Origin: Leptolyngbya subtilissima AS-A7
GTDB lineage: Bacteria; Cyanobacteriota; Cyanobacteriia; Phormidesmidales; Phormidesmidaceae
Direction: 5' to 3'
DNA length: 64,000 nt
NCBI RefSeq assembly: GCF_039962255.1
Contig: NZ_JAMPKY010000005.1
Location: forward strand, 186,001 to 250,000
Both the position numbers and the translations under genes were made by a program. Below are positions 52,653 to 60,816 of this stretch, one piece after another (the stretch's first letter is position 1; each line of letters starts with the position of its first letter). The notes beneath the pieces are model-generated. The model was not told the DNA's origin and did not search any database. It saw only the letters and a list, made by a program, of their open reading frames with translations.

Positions 52653-52913
52653 ATGGGCACCGCCATTAGAACTCGCATTGTCAAGATTGGCAATTCCCAG
52701 GGCATTCGCATTCCCAAACTGCTGCTAGAGCAGAGCGGGCTGAATGCAGACGTAGAAGTAGAGGTAGAGGGCGATCACCTAGTCATTCGCACCGCCCCTC
52801 GCCAGCGAGCCGGATGGGATGCCGCCTTTGCCACCATGGCAGACAGTCGCGATGGCCACCTGCTCGACGACCTCAACCCCACCGACTGGGACGACGCTGA
52901 ATGGGAATGGTAG
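52653..52913 (+). CDS. mazE: MazE-type antitoxin
   Basis: The 86-residue protein has an N-terminal SpoVT/AbrB-type DNA-binding fold: TRIVKIGNSQGIRIPKLLL, then VEVEVEGDHLVIR. Its acidic C-terminus (LLDDLNPTDWDDAEWEW) would wrap the toxin. As in other mazEF modules it probably represses its own operon. The ATG at 52653 is chosen; the toxin gene overlaps its end. Confidence 0.88.
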   Translation: MGTAIRTRIVKIGNSQGIRIPKLLLEQSGLNADVEVEVEGDHLVIRTAPRQRAGWDAAFATMADSRDGHLLDDLNPTDWDDAEWEW

Positions 52914-53230
52914 TTAACCGCTTCGACGTTTTTCTCGTCAACCTCGACCCCACTGTTGGTAACGAAATTAAAAAAACACGACCCTGCGTGGTGATCTCGC
53001 CAGACGAGATGAATCGCTACATTACCACTGCGATCGTGGCTCCAATGACAACCAAGGGCAGGCTTTATCCCACCCGCATTGCCTGCCGTTTTGAGGGCAA
53101 AAACGGCCAAATTGTTTTAGACCAAATTCGCACCGTCGACAAGGCCCGGTTGGTCAAGCGCCTCGGGCAAATCAGCGTCGGGGAACAGAGAATGCTGCTT
53201 GAAACCCTGGCCGAAATGTTTGCTGAATAG
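52907..53230 (+). CDS. mazF: MazF-type toxin, mRNA endoribonuclease
   Basis: The 107-residue protein is a PemK/MazF endoribonuclease, which cuts mRNA when the antitoxin is lost. Typical features are VNRFDVFLVNLDPTVGNEIK with KTRPCVVISPDEMN, IVAPMTT, and GQIVLDQIRTVDKARL. The ATG at 52907 overlaps the end of mazE, so the two are coupled; an ATG at 52901 is also in frame. Length and core motifs look intact. Confidence 0.9.
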   Translation: MVVNRFDVFLVNLDPTVGNEIKKTRPCVVISPDEMNRYITTAIVAPMTTKGRLYPTRIACRFEGKNGQIVLDQIRTVDKARLVKRLGQISVGEQRMLLETLAEMFAE

Positions 53231-53321
53231 CTTGAGATCGAGCCCACATAAGCCTAGTTGAGGCCATACCATCGGGTTAGACAAGGGCGATATTTGCCCG
53301 GCACTAGATGAGGACCGAGGA

Positions 53322-54119
53322 ATGCGCTCCATCACCATTGCCAGTGCTACCGGCAGTATTGAGGTGCTGGTGGCTGACGCCGCTACCGAAACTCCAGCTC
53401 TGCCAGCGGTGTTTGTTCACGGCATGGCCTGCGCCGCCGATCTGTGGCAACCACAGCTAGAGCAGACGGTTCAGCAGAGAACAGCGCTCGCAATTTCTCT
53501 ACCAGGTCATGGTGCGTCTGCCCCTCCATCCGACAACGACTATTCCCCTGCCGCTTGTGCAAATGCTTTGTTCGCAGTGATGGATGCGTTGCAGCTAGAA
53601 AGCATCGTCCTGATTGGCCACAGCTACGGTAGCTGCGTTGCCCTTGCTGCTGCCGCCGCTCAACCTCGCCGCATCGCCAAGCTCATCTTGGTGGATCCGC
53701 CGATTGACTGTACCCAGTGTCCGCCGGAGGTCTACGAGGCACAGATGGCCCCGATGCAGCAAGCCATGGTCGGGGAAGACTGGCGATCGGTGCTTGAGCA
53801 ATCCTTTCGCAACGCTCTGACCGGTGGCACCTCTGAAACCCAAGCCAACATCCTGGCCCGCCTGAATCGCACTGCAAAGGCAGCCCTGATCGGTGCCGGA
53901 GGTGAGCTATTCACCTTTGAGGCTACAGCCGCCCTCGACAAGTATCTGGCTTCGCCCGGTGCTCAGGCCCATGCCGTTCTGGCTCCATCCAATGCGATGC
54001 CCCTTAGCCTACACGTGTTGCGGCCAGCGCTACCGACGACAGCCATACCCAACACCAGCCACTGGCTCATGCTCGATGCCCCAGAGGCCTTTGCCCAAGC
54101 CCTAGAAGCGGTTTTGTAG
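53322..54119 (+). CDS. Alpha/beta-hydrolase
   Basis: The 265-residue protein shows the alpha/beta-hydrolase fold with FVHGMA (oxyanion strand, about 31-36), the nucleophile elbow GHSYGS (serine near residue 100), an aspartate in LILVDPP and a C-terminal histidine in NTSHWLMLD. Substrate is unknown. GAGG lies 8 bases before the ATG. The next gene begins directly after its stop. Confidence 0.85.
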   Translation: MRSITIASATGSIEVLVADAATETPALPAVFVHGMACAADLWQPQLEQTVQQRTALAISLPGHGASAPPSDNDYSPAACANALFAVMDALQLESIVLIGHSYGSCVALAAAAAQPRRIAKLILVDPPIDCTQCPPEVYEAQMAPMQQAMVGEDWRSVLEQSFRNALTGGTSETQANILARLNRTAKAALIGAGGELFTFEATAALDKYLASPGAQAHAVLAPSNAMPLSLHVLRPALPTTAIPNTSHWLMLDAPEAFAQALEAVL

Positions 54120-54383
54120 ATGGAACTTCAGATCATTTATACCGAGACCGAGATGCTGATATCTAAAAAGCAGTATGGATCTTGGCAAGAGATTCAGGCA
54201 GAATTTTCAGACTACAAAACTTCGCTGGGGCCTTGGCCAGTCGATGCGGTGATTGACTATCTGCAAACGGATTATCCGGGCTTGGATCCTAGCCCTGCTG
54301 TGCAAGTGGCTGAACTACTGAACGCAACAATCTGTTGCCAAGAACTCACCTTTCGTGAGGGCAGAACGTTGAGCGATCGCTAG
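54120..54383 (+). CDS. Small protein of unknown function
   Basis: The 87-residue soluble protein starts with the base directly after the hydrolase stop codon, so the two genes are probably co-translated. It is rich in acidic and aromatic residues (YGSWQEIQAEFSDYK, DYLQTDYPGLD). No family was recognised. Confidence 0.5.
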   Translation: MELQIIYTETEMLISKKQYGSWQEIQAEFSDYKTSLGPWPVDAVIDYLQTDYPGLDPSPAVQVAELLNATICCQELTFREGRTLSDR

Positions 54384-54576
54384 ACTGGGCTTAACCATTA
54401 GAGAGCCTAATAGTCTGTAGAGCTTTTCTTTAGCGGTCAGGTAAAGAATTCTCTCAGAGTTCCCCGGCTCACCCCTATGTTGGCGACAATCAAGACCGTT
54501 GGGTCTACCAGGGCTGCGCGGCTCAGGGTGTTTCGGCAAACTCACGCTGACCACCGCCACCAAGGAGACTCACCCG

Positions 54577-56115
54577 ATGAAACTGGCCTACTGGATGTAT
54601 GCCGGCCCGGCGCACATTGGCACCCTGCGCATTGCGAGCTCGTTTAAGAACGTGCACGCAATCATGCACGCGCCGCTGGGGGATGACTATTTTAATGTGA
54701 TGCGATCGATGCTAGAGCGGGAGCGTGACTTCACCCCCGTCACCGCCAGCATTGTCGATCGCAATGTCCTCGCGCGCGGCTCCCAAGAAAAGGTGGTCGA
54801 TAACATCGTCCGCAAAGACAAAGAAGAGCAGCCCGATTTAATCGTGCTCACCCCCACCTGCACTTCCAGCATTCTGCAAGAGGATCTGGCTAACTTCGTG
54901 CAGCGCGCCAGCCTAGACTCCCAGGGCGATGTGCTGCTAGCGGATGTGAACCATTACCGCGTCAACGAGTTGCAAGCCGCCGATCGCACCCTTCAGCAGA
55001 TCGTGCAGTTTTACCTAGCCAAAGCCCGCAAGCAGGGCACCCTTCCCGAAGGCAAAACCGAAAAGCCTTCGGTGAATATCATTGGCATGACCACCCTGGG
55101 CTTCCACAACAACCACGACTGCCGCGAACTGCGCACCCTGATGGCTCAGCTCGGCATTGAGGTAAACCTGGTGATGCCCGAGGGCGCACTGGTGACCCAA
55201 ATTAAAGACATGGGCCGGGCCTGGTTCAACCTGGTGCCCTACCGCGAAGTGGGGCCACTGACGGCAGAGTATCTCAAAGAAGAGCTAGGGATGCCCTACG
55301 TCGACATTACCCCCATGGGCATTGTCGAAACCGCCCGCTGCATTCGCGCCATTCAAACGGTGCTGAACGAGCAGGGGGCTGATGTTAACTACGATGCTTT
55401 CATCGACGAGCAGACCCGGTTTGTTTCCCAGGCAGCCTGGTTCTCGCGATCGATTGACTGTCAGAATCTGACCGGCAAAAAGGCCGTGGTGTTTGGCGAC
55501 AGCACCCACGCCGCCGCCATGGTCAAAATCCTGGCCCGCGAGATGGGCATCCACGTGGTGCTGGCGGGCACTTATTGCAAGTACGACGCCGAGTGGTTTG
55601 CCGCTGGGGTGGGTGAGTACTGCGACGAGATTTTGGTCAGCGAAGACAACGGCGAAATTGGCGATCGCATTGCCCAGCTCGAACCTGCCGCCATCTTCGG
55701 CACCCAGATGGAGCGCCACGTGGGCAAGCGGCTCGACATCCCCTGCGGTGTGATTGCTGCCCCCATTCACATTCAAAACTTCCCGGTGGGCTATCGCCCA
55801 TTCATGGGCTATGAAGGGGCCAACCAGATTGTTGACCTGGTCTACAACTCCTTCACCCTGGGCATGGAAGACCACCTGCTAGAGTTCTTTGGCGGTCACG
55901 ACACCAAAGAGATTCTTACCAAAACCATGAGCGCCGATGCTGCTGTTGAGGCGGGCCTGGGCTGGAGCGCCGATGGCCTGGCCGAGCTGCAAAAGATCCC
56001 CGGCTTTGTGCGTGGCAAGGTGAAGCGCAACACCGAGAAGTTCGCCCGCGAGCAGGGCGTCGGCAGCATCACCGCCGAGGTGCTGTACGCCGCGAAGGAA
56101 GCAGTGGGCGCGTAA
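54577..56115 (+). CDS. chlB: Light-independent protochlorophyllide reductase subunit B
   Basis: ChlB and ChlN form the catalytic part of the dark-operative protochlorophyllide reductase, a nitrogenase-like enzyme for chlorophyll synthesis in the dark. The 512-residue protein begins [19 protein letters not shown]-type (here [15 protein letters not shown]) and has [34 protein letters not shown] and a C-terminal domain ending in the usual helices. AAGGAG lies 10 bases before the ATG at 54577. chlL and chlN are not in the window. A terminator hairpin follows at 56247. Confidence 0.96.
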   Translation: MKLAYWMYAGPAHIGTLRIASSFKNVHAIMHAPLGDDYFNVMRSMLERERDFTPVTASIVDRNVLARGSQEKVVDNIVRKDKEEQPDLIVLTPTCTSSILQEDLANFVQRASLDSQGDVLLADVNHYRVNELQAADRTLQQIVQFYLAKARKQGTLPEGKTEKPSVNIIGMTTLGFHNNHDCRELRTLMAQLGIEVNLVMPEGALVTQIKDMGRAWFNLVPYREVGPLTAEYLKEELGMPYVDITPMGIVETARCIRAIQTVLNEQGADVNYDAFIDEQTRFVSQAAWFSRSIDCQNLTGKKAVVFGDSTHAAAMVKILAREMGIHVVLAGTYCKYDAEWFAAGVGEYCDEILVSEDNGEIGDRIAQLEPAAIFGTQMERHVGKRLDIPCGVIAAPIHIQNFPVGYRPFMGYEGANQIVDLVYNSFTLGMEDHLLEFFGGHDTKEILTKTMSADAAVEAGLGWSADGLAELQKIPGFVRGKVKRNTEKFAREQGVGSITAEVLYAAKEAVGA

Positions 56116-56134
56116 CCGCAAGTGCATCCCGTCT

Positions 56135-56206
56135 CTGTAGGGGCAAACGGTTGTTTGCTCAGCGGGTTTCTTGCCCGATCAGGGTGAACACCGTTCGCCC
56201 CTACAG
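56135..56206. repeat. GTAGGGGC-family inverted repeat after chlB
   Basis: CTGTAGGGGC (56135-56144) and GCCCCTACAG (56197-56206) are perfect complements 52 bases apart. Inside, CAAACGGTT and AACACCGTT partly pair too. It resembles the ends of the other GTAGGGGC palindromes. Confidence 0.7.
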
Positions 56207-56246
56207 GCCCACCTGGTTGAGGCAGGGCTCAACTTCAAACAATAGC

Positions 56247-56284
56247 CCCCAGACTTTTCCCGTTGGAAGAGTCTGGGGGTTAAT
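56247..56284. terminator. Bidirectional terminator between chlB and the facing lipoprotein gene
   Basis: A 15-bp stem (56247-56261 with 56266-56280, one G-T wobble) closes the loop CGTT and is followed by TTAATT. It lies between convergent genes and can serve both. Confidence 0.75.
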
Positions 56285-56313
56285 TGATTCAAACGCTTTT
56301 GCAGCTTGAAAGA

Positions 56314-56850
56314 CTAGCTGCCCTGACAGCCAACCCAGGTGCCCTGGTCTTCGTAGATAAAGGGAGTGCCGGTTTCGCAGAGTACAGAAACAGCGCTCTG
56401 GGGGCCAGGAATAGTCACCATAGAAACCGTGCCGCCGACGGGGCTGGGCACATCAGATAGCTCAGGCTCGGTCAGTGCCGACTCGGGGCCGACGGCATCA
56501 TCGGGGTTAGGTACTTCGCAGCCCACCCAATCCATGCCCATGTCGCTGTAGGCAAAGGGCACAAAGCCCTCTTGGTCGCAGGCCACCATCACGCCAGTCT
56601 CGGGGCCGGGCAGCCGAAGCTGTTTCACCGTACCGCCCTCTGGGCTCTCGACATCACCGAAAAATACATCAATCGTGGCTCCAGGCTCTTCGGGCGTGGG
56701 CTGCTCGGTAGAGGGAGCCTCTTCATAGGGATCCATGACTTCTACGGGTGTGGTGCAGCCTACGGCACCCACAAGGCAAAGTGCTGCTGCACCCAGGCGA
56801 CCCCAGACAGAGGCCGACAATTTAGTACCAAGTAGACGAGAAAAAGCCAT
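56314..56850 (-). CDS. Lipoprotein with two internal repeats
   Basis: The 178-residue protein has a lipoprotein signal (LGAAALCLVGAVGC, lipidated Cys near residue 32) and an acidic Pro/Glu linker. It then has two similar units of about 45 residues, each with a GGTV...PGP...(V/L)xC...WVGC pattern: VESPEGGTVKQLRLPGPETG with CDQEG and WVGCE, and VPSPVGGTVSMVTIPGPQSA with CETG and WVGCQ. The cysteines probably form a disulfide in each. No family was recognised. The ATG at 56850 is preferred over 56886. Confidence 0.6.
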   Translation of the reverse strand: MAFSRLLGTKLSASVWGRLGAAALCLVGAVGCTTPVEVMDPYEEAPSTEQPTPEEPGATIDVFFGDVESPEGGTVKQLRLPGPETGVMVACDQEGFVPFAYSDMGMDWVGCEVPNPDDAVGPESALTEPELSDVPSPVGGTVSMVTIPGPQSAVSVLCETGTPFIYEDQGTWVGCQGS

Positions 56851-57145
56851 AGCAAAACTACCTATCGAGAGAGTACTTTTGAGCATTGAGCATTATAAAC
56901 ACTCTTACGATGGATTTTTTAAGTCACTAAAGGTACATTTTTGGCCCAGTTAGGGCTTTTTTGCTCAAAAATCTCTGCTGGCTATGCCGTTTTGTTACCC
57001 GCTTGGCCGCTCGCCCGCAGGCTGGATGGTGCAAAGGCAGGGTTATCTCTGCGATCGCGCGATCGCAAAGATTCATCATCGGCGGCAGTGCCCCAAAACT
57101 GGGGCGATATGATGGCAATACCGCATTTTGTATAGCGTTTAACTG

Positions 57146-57763
57146 ATGACCCAGGCTGCCCCTGTCCCCCCAAACCTTTCAGGTGGAAGCAACACAGCTA
57201 AATGGGTGGCGCTGGGCTGCGGTGGCTGCCTCGGCGTGACGGTGTTAGCTGGGCTAACCTTAGCGTTTTTCATCAACCGCACTATGCGGTTTACCGTTGG
57301 CCCCGACCAAGGCTCAGTCGATAGCCAAGAGCTGTTTACCTACACCATTCCCGGCGAGACTCAAACTATTTTGAACATGGGCATGTTTGGTATGCAGATG
57401 ATTCAGGTGGCAAACACCGACTCGCCGCCCTCGATACTGCTAACTATGGGCCAGCTACCCAGCTACCTCAAAGGCAACGACGCTCAACAAAGCTTTGTCG
57501 AGGAGTTTCAAAACAGCATTACTACTGAGGGCAATTATCAACTCACTGAGCAACGGGTTGAAGAGCGCACCCTCTGCGACCAACCCGTATCGGTCGTGAT
57601 TCAGACAGGCAGCTTTGAAGACGGAACCACAACCTACAATGCCGCCAGCCTGTTGACCTTAGTCGAGCACAACAACGATGCTCGTTTTGTGTGGGTGCTG
57701 GCCCACGGCGATGCACCCCAGACCACCGCCGACCAGGTGTTTGCTACCCTCGACTGCCGTTGA
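57146..57763 (+). CDS. Single-span membrane protein of unknown function
   Basis: The 205-residue protein has a short cytoplasmic N-terminus with a Cys/Gly pair (ALGCGGCLG), one membrane helix (about 22-44, LGVTVLAGLTLAFFI) and a soluble outer domain of about 160 residues with strands such as ELFTYTIPGETQTILNMGM. The domain ends in a cysteine (TLDCR) that could pair with the one in RTLCDQPV. No family was recognised. A repeat follows the stop. Confidence 0.6.
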   Translation: MTQAAPVPPNLSGGSNTAKWVALGCGGCLGVTVLAGLTLAFFINRTMRFTVGPDQGSVDSQELFTYTIPGETQTILNMGMFGMQMIQVANTDSPPSILLTMGQLPSYLKGNDAQQSFVEEFQNSITTEGNYQLTEQRVEERTLCDQPVSVVIQTGSFEDGTTTYNAASLLTLVEHNNDARFVWVLAHGDAPQTTADQVFATLDCR

Positions 57764-57771
57764 AAGGCTGA

Positions 57772-57846
57772 TTCAAGGTAAAAGGTATAGGGTTCAAGGG
57801 CTTGGCCTAAGACCCTGTACTCTATACCTCCAATCCCTAAACCCTC
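57772..57846. repeat. Dispersed GGGTTCAAGG-type repeat, copy 4
   Basis: TTCAAGGTAAAAGGTATAGG and GGGTTCAAGGGC are followed by partners CTCTATACC and CCCTAAACCCT. The element lies between convergent genes and touches the stop of the GT2-GtrA gene. Confidence 0.65.
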
Positions 57847-59090
57847 TACTTCACCTGCGTCACCCGCCAGCTCAGCTTGAGGTTGAGCCAGAAATTCCAG
57901 AAGGTGACGATCGCGATCGCCACCAAATTCGCCAGGTAGGGCCAGCGCTGACCAAACACCAGGTTATAGATCACGTTGAGCACCAGCACGTTAAGCACCA
58001 GCCCTGCTAGACATACCAGGTTGAACTTAAAAAACCGCTTTAGCCGAGCCGACCAACCCCGTTGCAGCATGCTGACATCGGCAAAGGTCCAGGCGTCGTT
58101 CCAAATAAAGTTGTTGATAATTGCTACTTCAGCCGCCCCAATTTTGCTGCGGGTCAGGGGTAGTCCTAGGGTGCTGTGCAACAGGTAGAGAATCACCATA
58201 TCTACCACTACGCCGCTGAGCCCCACCACGCCAAAGCGCACAAATCGCTGCATGGGGAAGCGCTGGTGCAGCTGCGACAGCCGCCCCCCTAGTCGCAGCC
58301 GCAGCAGGTGGTGAATGTAGTCAATGTACTGCCGCCAAGTGACCTTGCTGGCCCCCTCCTGCCGCTCTTGAAAGACGTAGCCCACCTCGGCAATGGTGTC
58401 GATGGTGCCACGCCCCAGCACCTCTAGCAAAATTTTATAGCCCTTGGGGTTGAGCAGGGGACCGGCGATCGCCTTCCGCTGCACCATAAAATAGCCGCTC
58501 ATGGGGTCGCTCACCCGACCCACCACTCGAGGCAGCAGTAGCAGGCCCACCGTTTGCGCCCCTCGTGACAGCACTCGCCGCGCCAGGCTCCACTCGCTGA
58601 CACCGCCGCCCTCTACGTGGCGACTGCCCACCGCTAAATCAGCCCCTTGCTGAATGGCTTTCAACAGTCCAAGCAGCACCTCTGGGGGATGCTGTAAATC
58701 GGCGTCAATAACCCCTAAAATGCGCCCTCGGGCGCTCTGCCAGCCGCGAATCACCGCTGAAGACAGGCCTCGCTCATCCTGCCGTCGCAGCACCCGCACC
58801 TGGGGATAGGTAGCCTGCAATTCTAGAGCTGTATTCCAGGTGAGGTCAGGGCTGTTGTCGTCAACCACAATTAGCTCGTAGTCCTGGGGAATCGCGCTGT
58901 CGAGTAGTGCGACCAGGCGTTCCACTAGGGGGCCAATGTTCTGGCCTTCGTTGTAGGTGGGTATGGCCAAGGACAAGGTTAGGGCTTGTAGCGCAACCCC
59001 ATCATTCCCAGCTAGAGCTGGCAACGGCTCAATTTGCAATGGGCCGCTGGGGCAAGGCTCGAGCTTTTGCAATTGGGATGGGGGAATCAT
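57846..59090 (-). CDS. GT2 glycosyltransferase fused to a GtrA-like membrane domain
   Basis: The 414-residue protein has a dolichyl-phosphate-mannose-synthase-type GT2 domain (about 38-260): SLAIPTYNEGQNI, VVDDNSPD and the metal-binding DADLQHPP. A GtrA domain (about 280-405) with four membrane helices follows: RFVRFGVVGLSGVVVDM and NNFIWNDAWTF. Such fusions make and flip polyprenyl-phosphate sugars for surface glycans. The ATG at 59090 is preferred to a TTG seven codons upstream. It is separate from the polysaccharide block at 9.7-17.4 kb. Confidence 0.9.
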   Translation of the reverse strand: MIPPSQLQKLEPCPSGPLQIEPLPALAGNDGVALQALTLSLAIPTYNEGQNIGPLVERLVALLDSAIPQDYELIVVDDNSPDLTWNTALELQATYPQVRVLRRQDERGLSSAVIRGWQSARGRILGVIDADLQHPPEVLLGLLKAIQQGADLAVGSRHVEGGGVSEWSLARRVLSRGAQTVGLLLLPRVVGRVSDPMSGYFMVQRKAIAGPLLNPKGYKILLEVLGRGTIDTIAEVGYVFQERQEGASKVTWRQYIDYIHHLLRLRLGGRLSQLHQRFPMQRFVRFGVVGLSGVVVDMVILYLLHSTLGLPLTRSKIGAAEVAIINNFIWNDAWTFADVSMLQRGWSARLKRFFKFNLVCLAGLVLNVLVLNVIYNLVFGQRWPYLANLVAIAIVTFWNFWLNLKLSWRVTQVK

Positions 59091-59500
59091 GGCACCGGCG
59101 CAATACACCAAGCATTCCGGTAGCCCGAGCCCTAGAGCGCACTAAGAACCTAGCGCTAATGCCTGAACCTAGCCGAAATTTTACATAGGCACCCATCCTA
59201 CAGCAGTCGCTCCCCCAACGTAAATGACTGGAGTGTCTCGGTAAAAACCGTGCTATGGGTTTCTCTCGATTCCAAGTCCTGTGTTAGGAACGGATTTGAA
59301 ACTGTAAGTCTTAAGTTGTTCAAGCAAGTCCTATCTGCCGCCAAAACTCAGCCCATAAGATGTGCCTGGGGGTAGAGAGTCGCCAGCATTAAGTCTCATA
59401 TTATACAGTTCATCTGTTATTAGTTGTCAGCGACTCTATTCCGTCGCTTCCTTACAGAATCGGATTTTCCCTATCTATTACTAAGGACTTCAAGAACTTT
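59091..59500. other. Divergent spacer upstream of the low-temperature-type protein
   Basis: These 410 bases lie between divergent genes. AGAGTCGC (59376-59383) and GCGACTCT (59430-59437) are perfect complements separated by 46 bases, which include AT-rich TCATATTATACAGTT. This could be a promoter flanked by regulator half-sites. Confidence 0.4.
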
Positions 59501-59842
59501 ATGCAAAGTCTCATAATGCTCTCAAAAAAATTTATTAGCCGCCGCTTACGCGCGATCGCCCTAGTTTGCCTAGTTGGGCTAATGAGCTGGCTCACATTGG
59601 CTACCCAGCCTGCTTTCGCCGCTAACAACAAGGCAACTGCAACCCCACCGGTCGATCAAACCATGACCGAAGAACCCCGTGACCAAGCCTATGAAGAGGC
59701 TGTAGAGGTCATTGATGATCCCAACGGCGTGCAAAAAGCTTATGAGAAAAATCTAAAGCAGTACAAGCAGGAAAACCCTGATCAAAAGAGCCTAGTTGAA
59801 GGTGCCAAAGACCTAGTCGAAAAAGCCACAGGCGACAAATAG
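59501..59842 (+). CDS. Exported low-temperature-induced-type small protein
   Basis: The 113-residue protein has a signal peptide (hydrophobic core about 20-35, cleavage after ATQPAFA). The mature part is small, acidic and helical: VDQTMTEEPRDQAYEEAVEVI, given as VDQTMTEEPRDQ and AYEEAVEVIDDPNG, then KAYEKNLKQYKQENP. This fits cyanobacterial proteins described as low-temperature-induced; the family name rests on resemblance by eye. A very strong terminator follows. Confidence 0.65.
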   Translation: MQSLIMLSKKFISRRLRAIALVCLVGLMSWLTLATQPAFAANNKATATPPVDQTMTEEPRDQAYEEAVEVIDDPNGVQKAYEKNLKQYKQENPDQKSLVEGAKDLVEKATGDK

Positions 59843-59917
59843 AGCGAGAGATTTTCAGCCTAGGCCAATACTTTTGCTAAAGTTTTTAGCTGGGGCGAAC
59901 TCCTAGATACGCTATTT

Positions 59918-59978
59918 AAGTTGCTCGGATGCGAGGTTCAAATATTTGAACCTTGCATCTGAGCAACTTTGTTTTGTC
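59918..59978 (+). terminator. Exceptionally long terminator hairpin
   Basis: Bases 59918-59943 and 59944-59969 are mirror complements over 26 positions. The only two non-Watson-Crick pairs are G-U in plus-strand RNA, so the stem is continuous. A TTTGTTTTGT tail follows (59968-59977). It ends the small exported protein gene. Confidence 0.85.
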
Positions 59979-60088
59979 CAGAGTTCAGATTTACTCTCCA
60001 TTCAAGCTCGGCAAGCTTGTAGCGGTTGCTAAAGCAGTAGTGTAGCTGTAGAGTTTTAGCGGCTCAAACTGGACTTGAGCATCTGATG

Positions 60089-60664
60089 TTAGGGCTGCTC
60101 TATTTCGGTCACCACCCCAGCCTCTATGGGGCGATTGGTAGTTTGAATCGAGCAGTTGGCGGGGGAGCTTTGGCTTTGGAGCACCCGAGTCGTTTGCTCA
60201 CCGCGAATGTTGACGTAAGTTGTGGCCCCAGAGCCAGTTTCCAACCGGGCGGGAACATCGAGCCAGGTGAGGTTGTCGAGGCGATCGTGCACCCGCAGCT
60301 TGAGTTCGCCGTTTTGGCGGTACACGCGGGCCGTCGTGCGGTTAGTGCCATTGCAGACCATGACGGTGGTTACCGGAGAGTCGACCCCCGGCCCTGGCTG
60401 ATTCAAAACGATGACGTAGGGGGCGTAAACCCAACCCTCAATCGGGCCGGTAACAACATAGAGCCAGTCTCCCTGGGTTTGAATGATCTTGGCCTGAGCA
60501 CCCCTGGGTATGGTGCCGCGAACGCCGTGGTTAAGGCCGGGACCAGAGCGCACGTTAAGACTGTCGATGTTGACCTCGGCGACTTGGGCAAAGGCCGCAG
60601 ACATGGATAGGCCAACGGCAGCAGCGGTAGAGAGCAGGGCAACAGCCAGGGTTTTAAGTTTCAT
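60089..60664 (-). CDS. Secreted SH3-domain protein
   Basis: The 191-residue protein has a signal peptide (cleavage after SMSAAFA). Residues about 30-85 are a bacterial SH3 domain (SLNVRSGPGLNHGVRGTIPRG, given as SLNVRSGPG and LNHGVRGTIPRG, then GDWLYVV and GWVYAPYV). Such domains bind cell-wall or surface polymers. The C-terminal half (about 95-185) is not recognised; it has cysteines in MVCNGTN and ANCSI that may pair. The ATG at 60664 begins directly at the signal peptide. Confidence 0.8.
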   Translation of the reverse strand: MKLKTLAVALLSTAAAVGLSMSAAFAQVAEVNIDSLNVRSGPGLNHGVRGTIPRGAQAKIIQTQGDWLYVVTGPIEGWVYAPYVIVLNQPGPGVDSPVTTVMVCNGTNRTTARVYRQNGELKLRVHDRLDNLTWLDVPARLETGSGATTYVNIRGEQTTRVLQSQSSPANCSIQTTNRPIEAGVVTEIEQP

Positions 60665-60816
60665 AGTTGGTAGAGTCTCACTGAGAAAAAGGGTGCCGCA
60701 GCCCTTAGACAACGGCCCTGATGAAGCGATGGTGAATAAATCGCCCGCACCAATCTAAGTGATGAATCTAAGGAACCAATAAAGCTGTAATTACGTATAC
60801 CGGAGGGCCGCCCCAA

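Noticed and set aside
55285-55875. A 196-codon minus-strand frame inside chlB
   Set aside because: chlB is unmistakable in this interval and the reverse frame has no family features.
57055-57067. Double HIP1 octamer (GCGATCGCGCGATCGC) considered as an origin or DnaA site
   Set aside because: HIP1 octamers are frequent throughout this genome; no DnaA box cluster or AT-rich unwinding region accompanies it.
60086-60610. A 174-codon plus-strand frame opposite the SH3 protein
   Set aside because: The minus-strand product has a signal peptide and an SH3 domain; the plus-strand frame has neither a ribosome site nor a domain.
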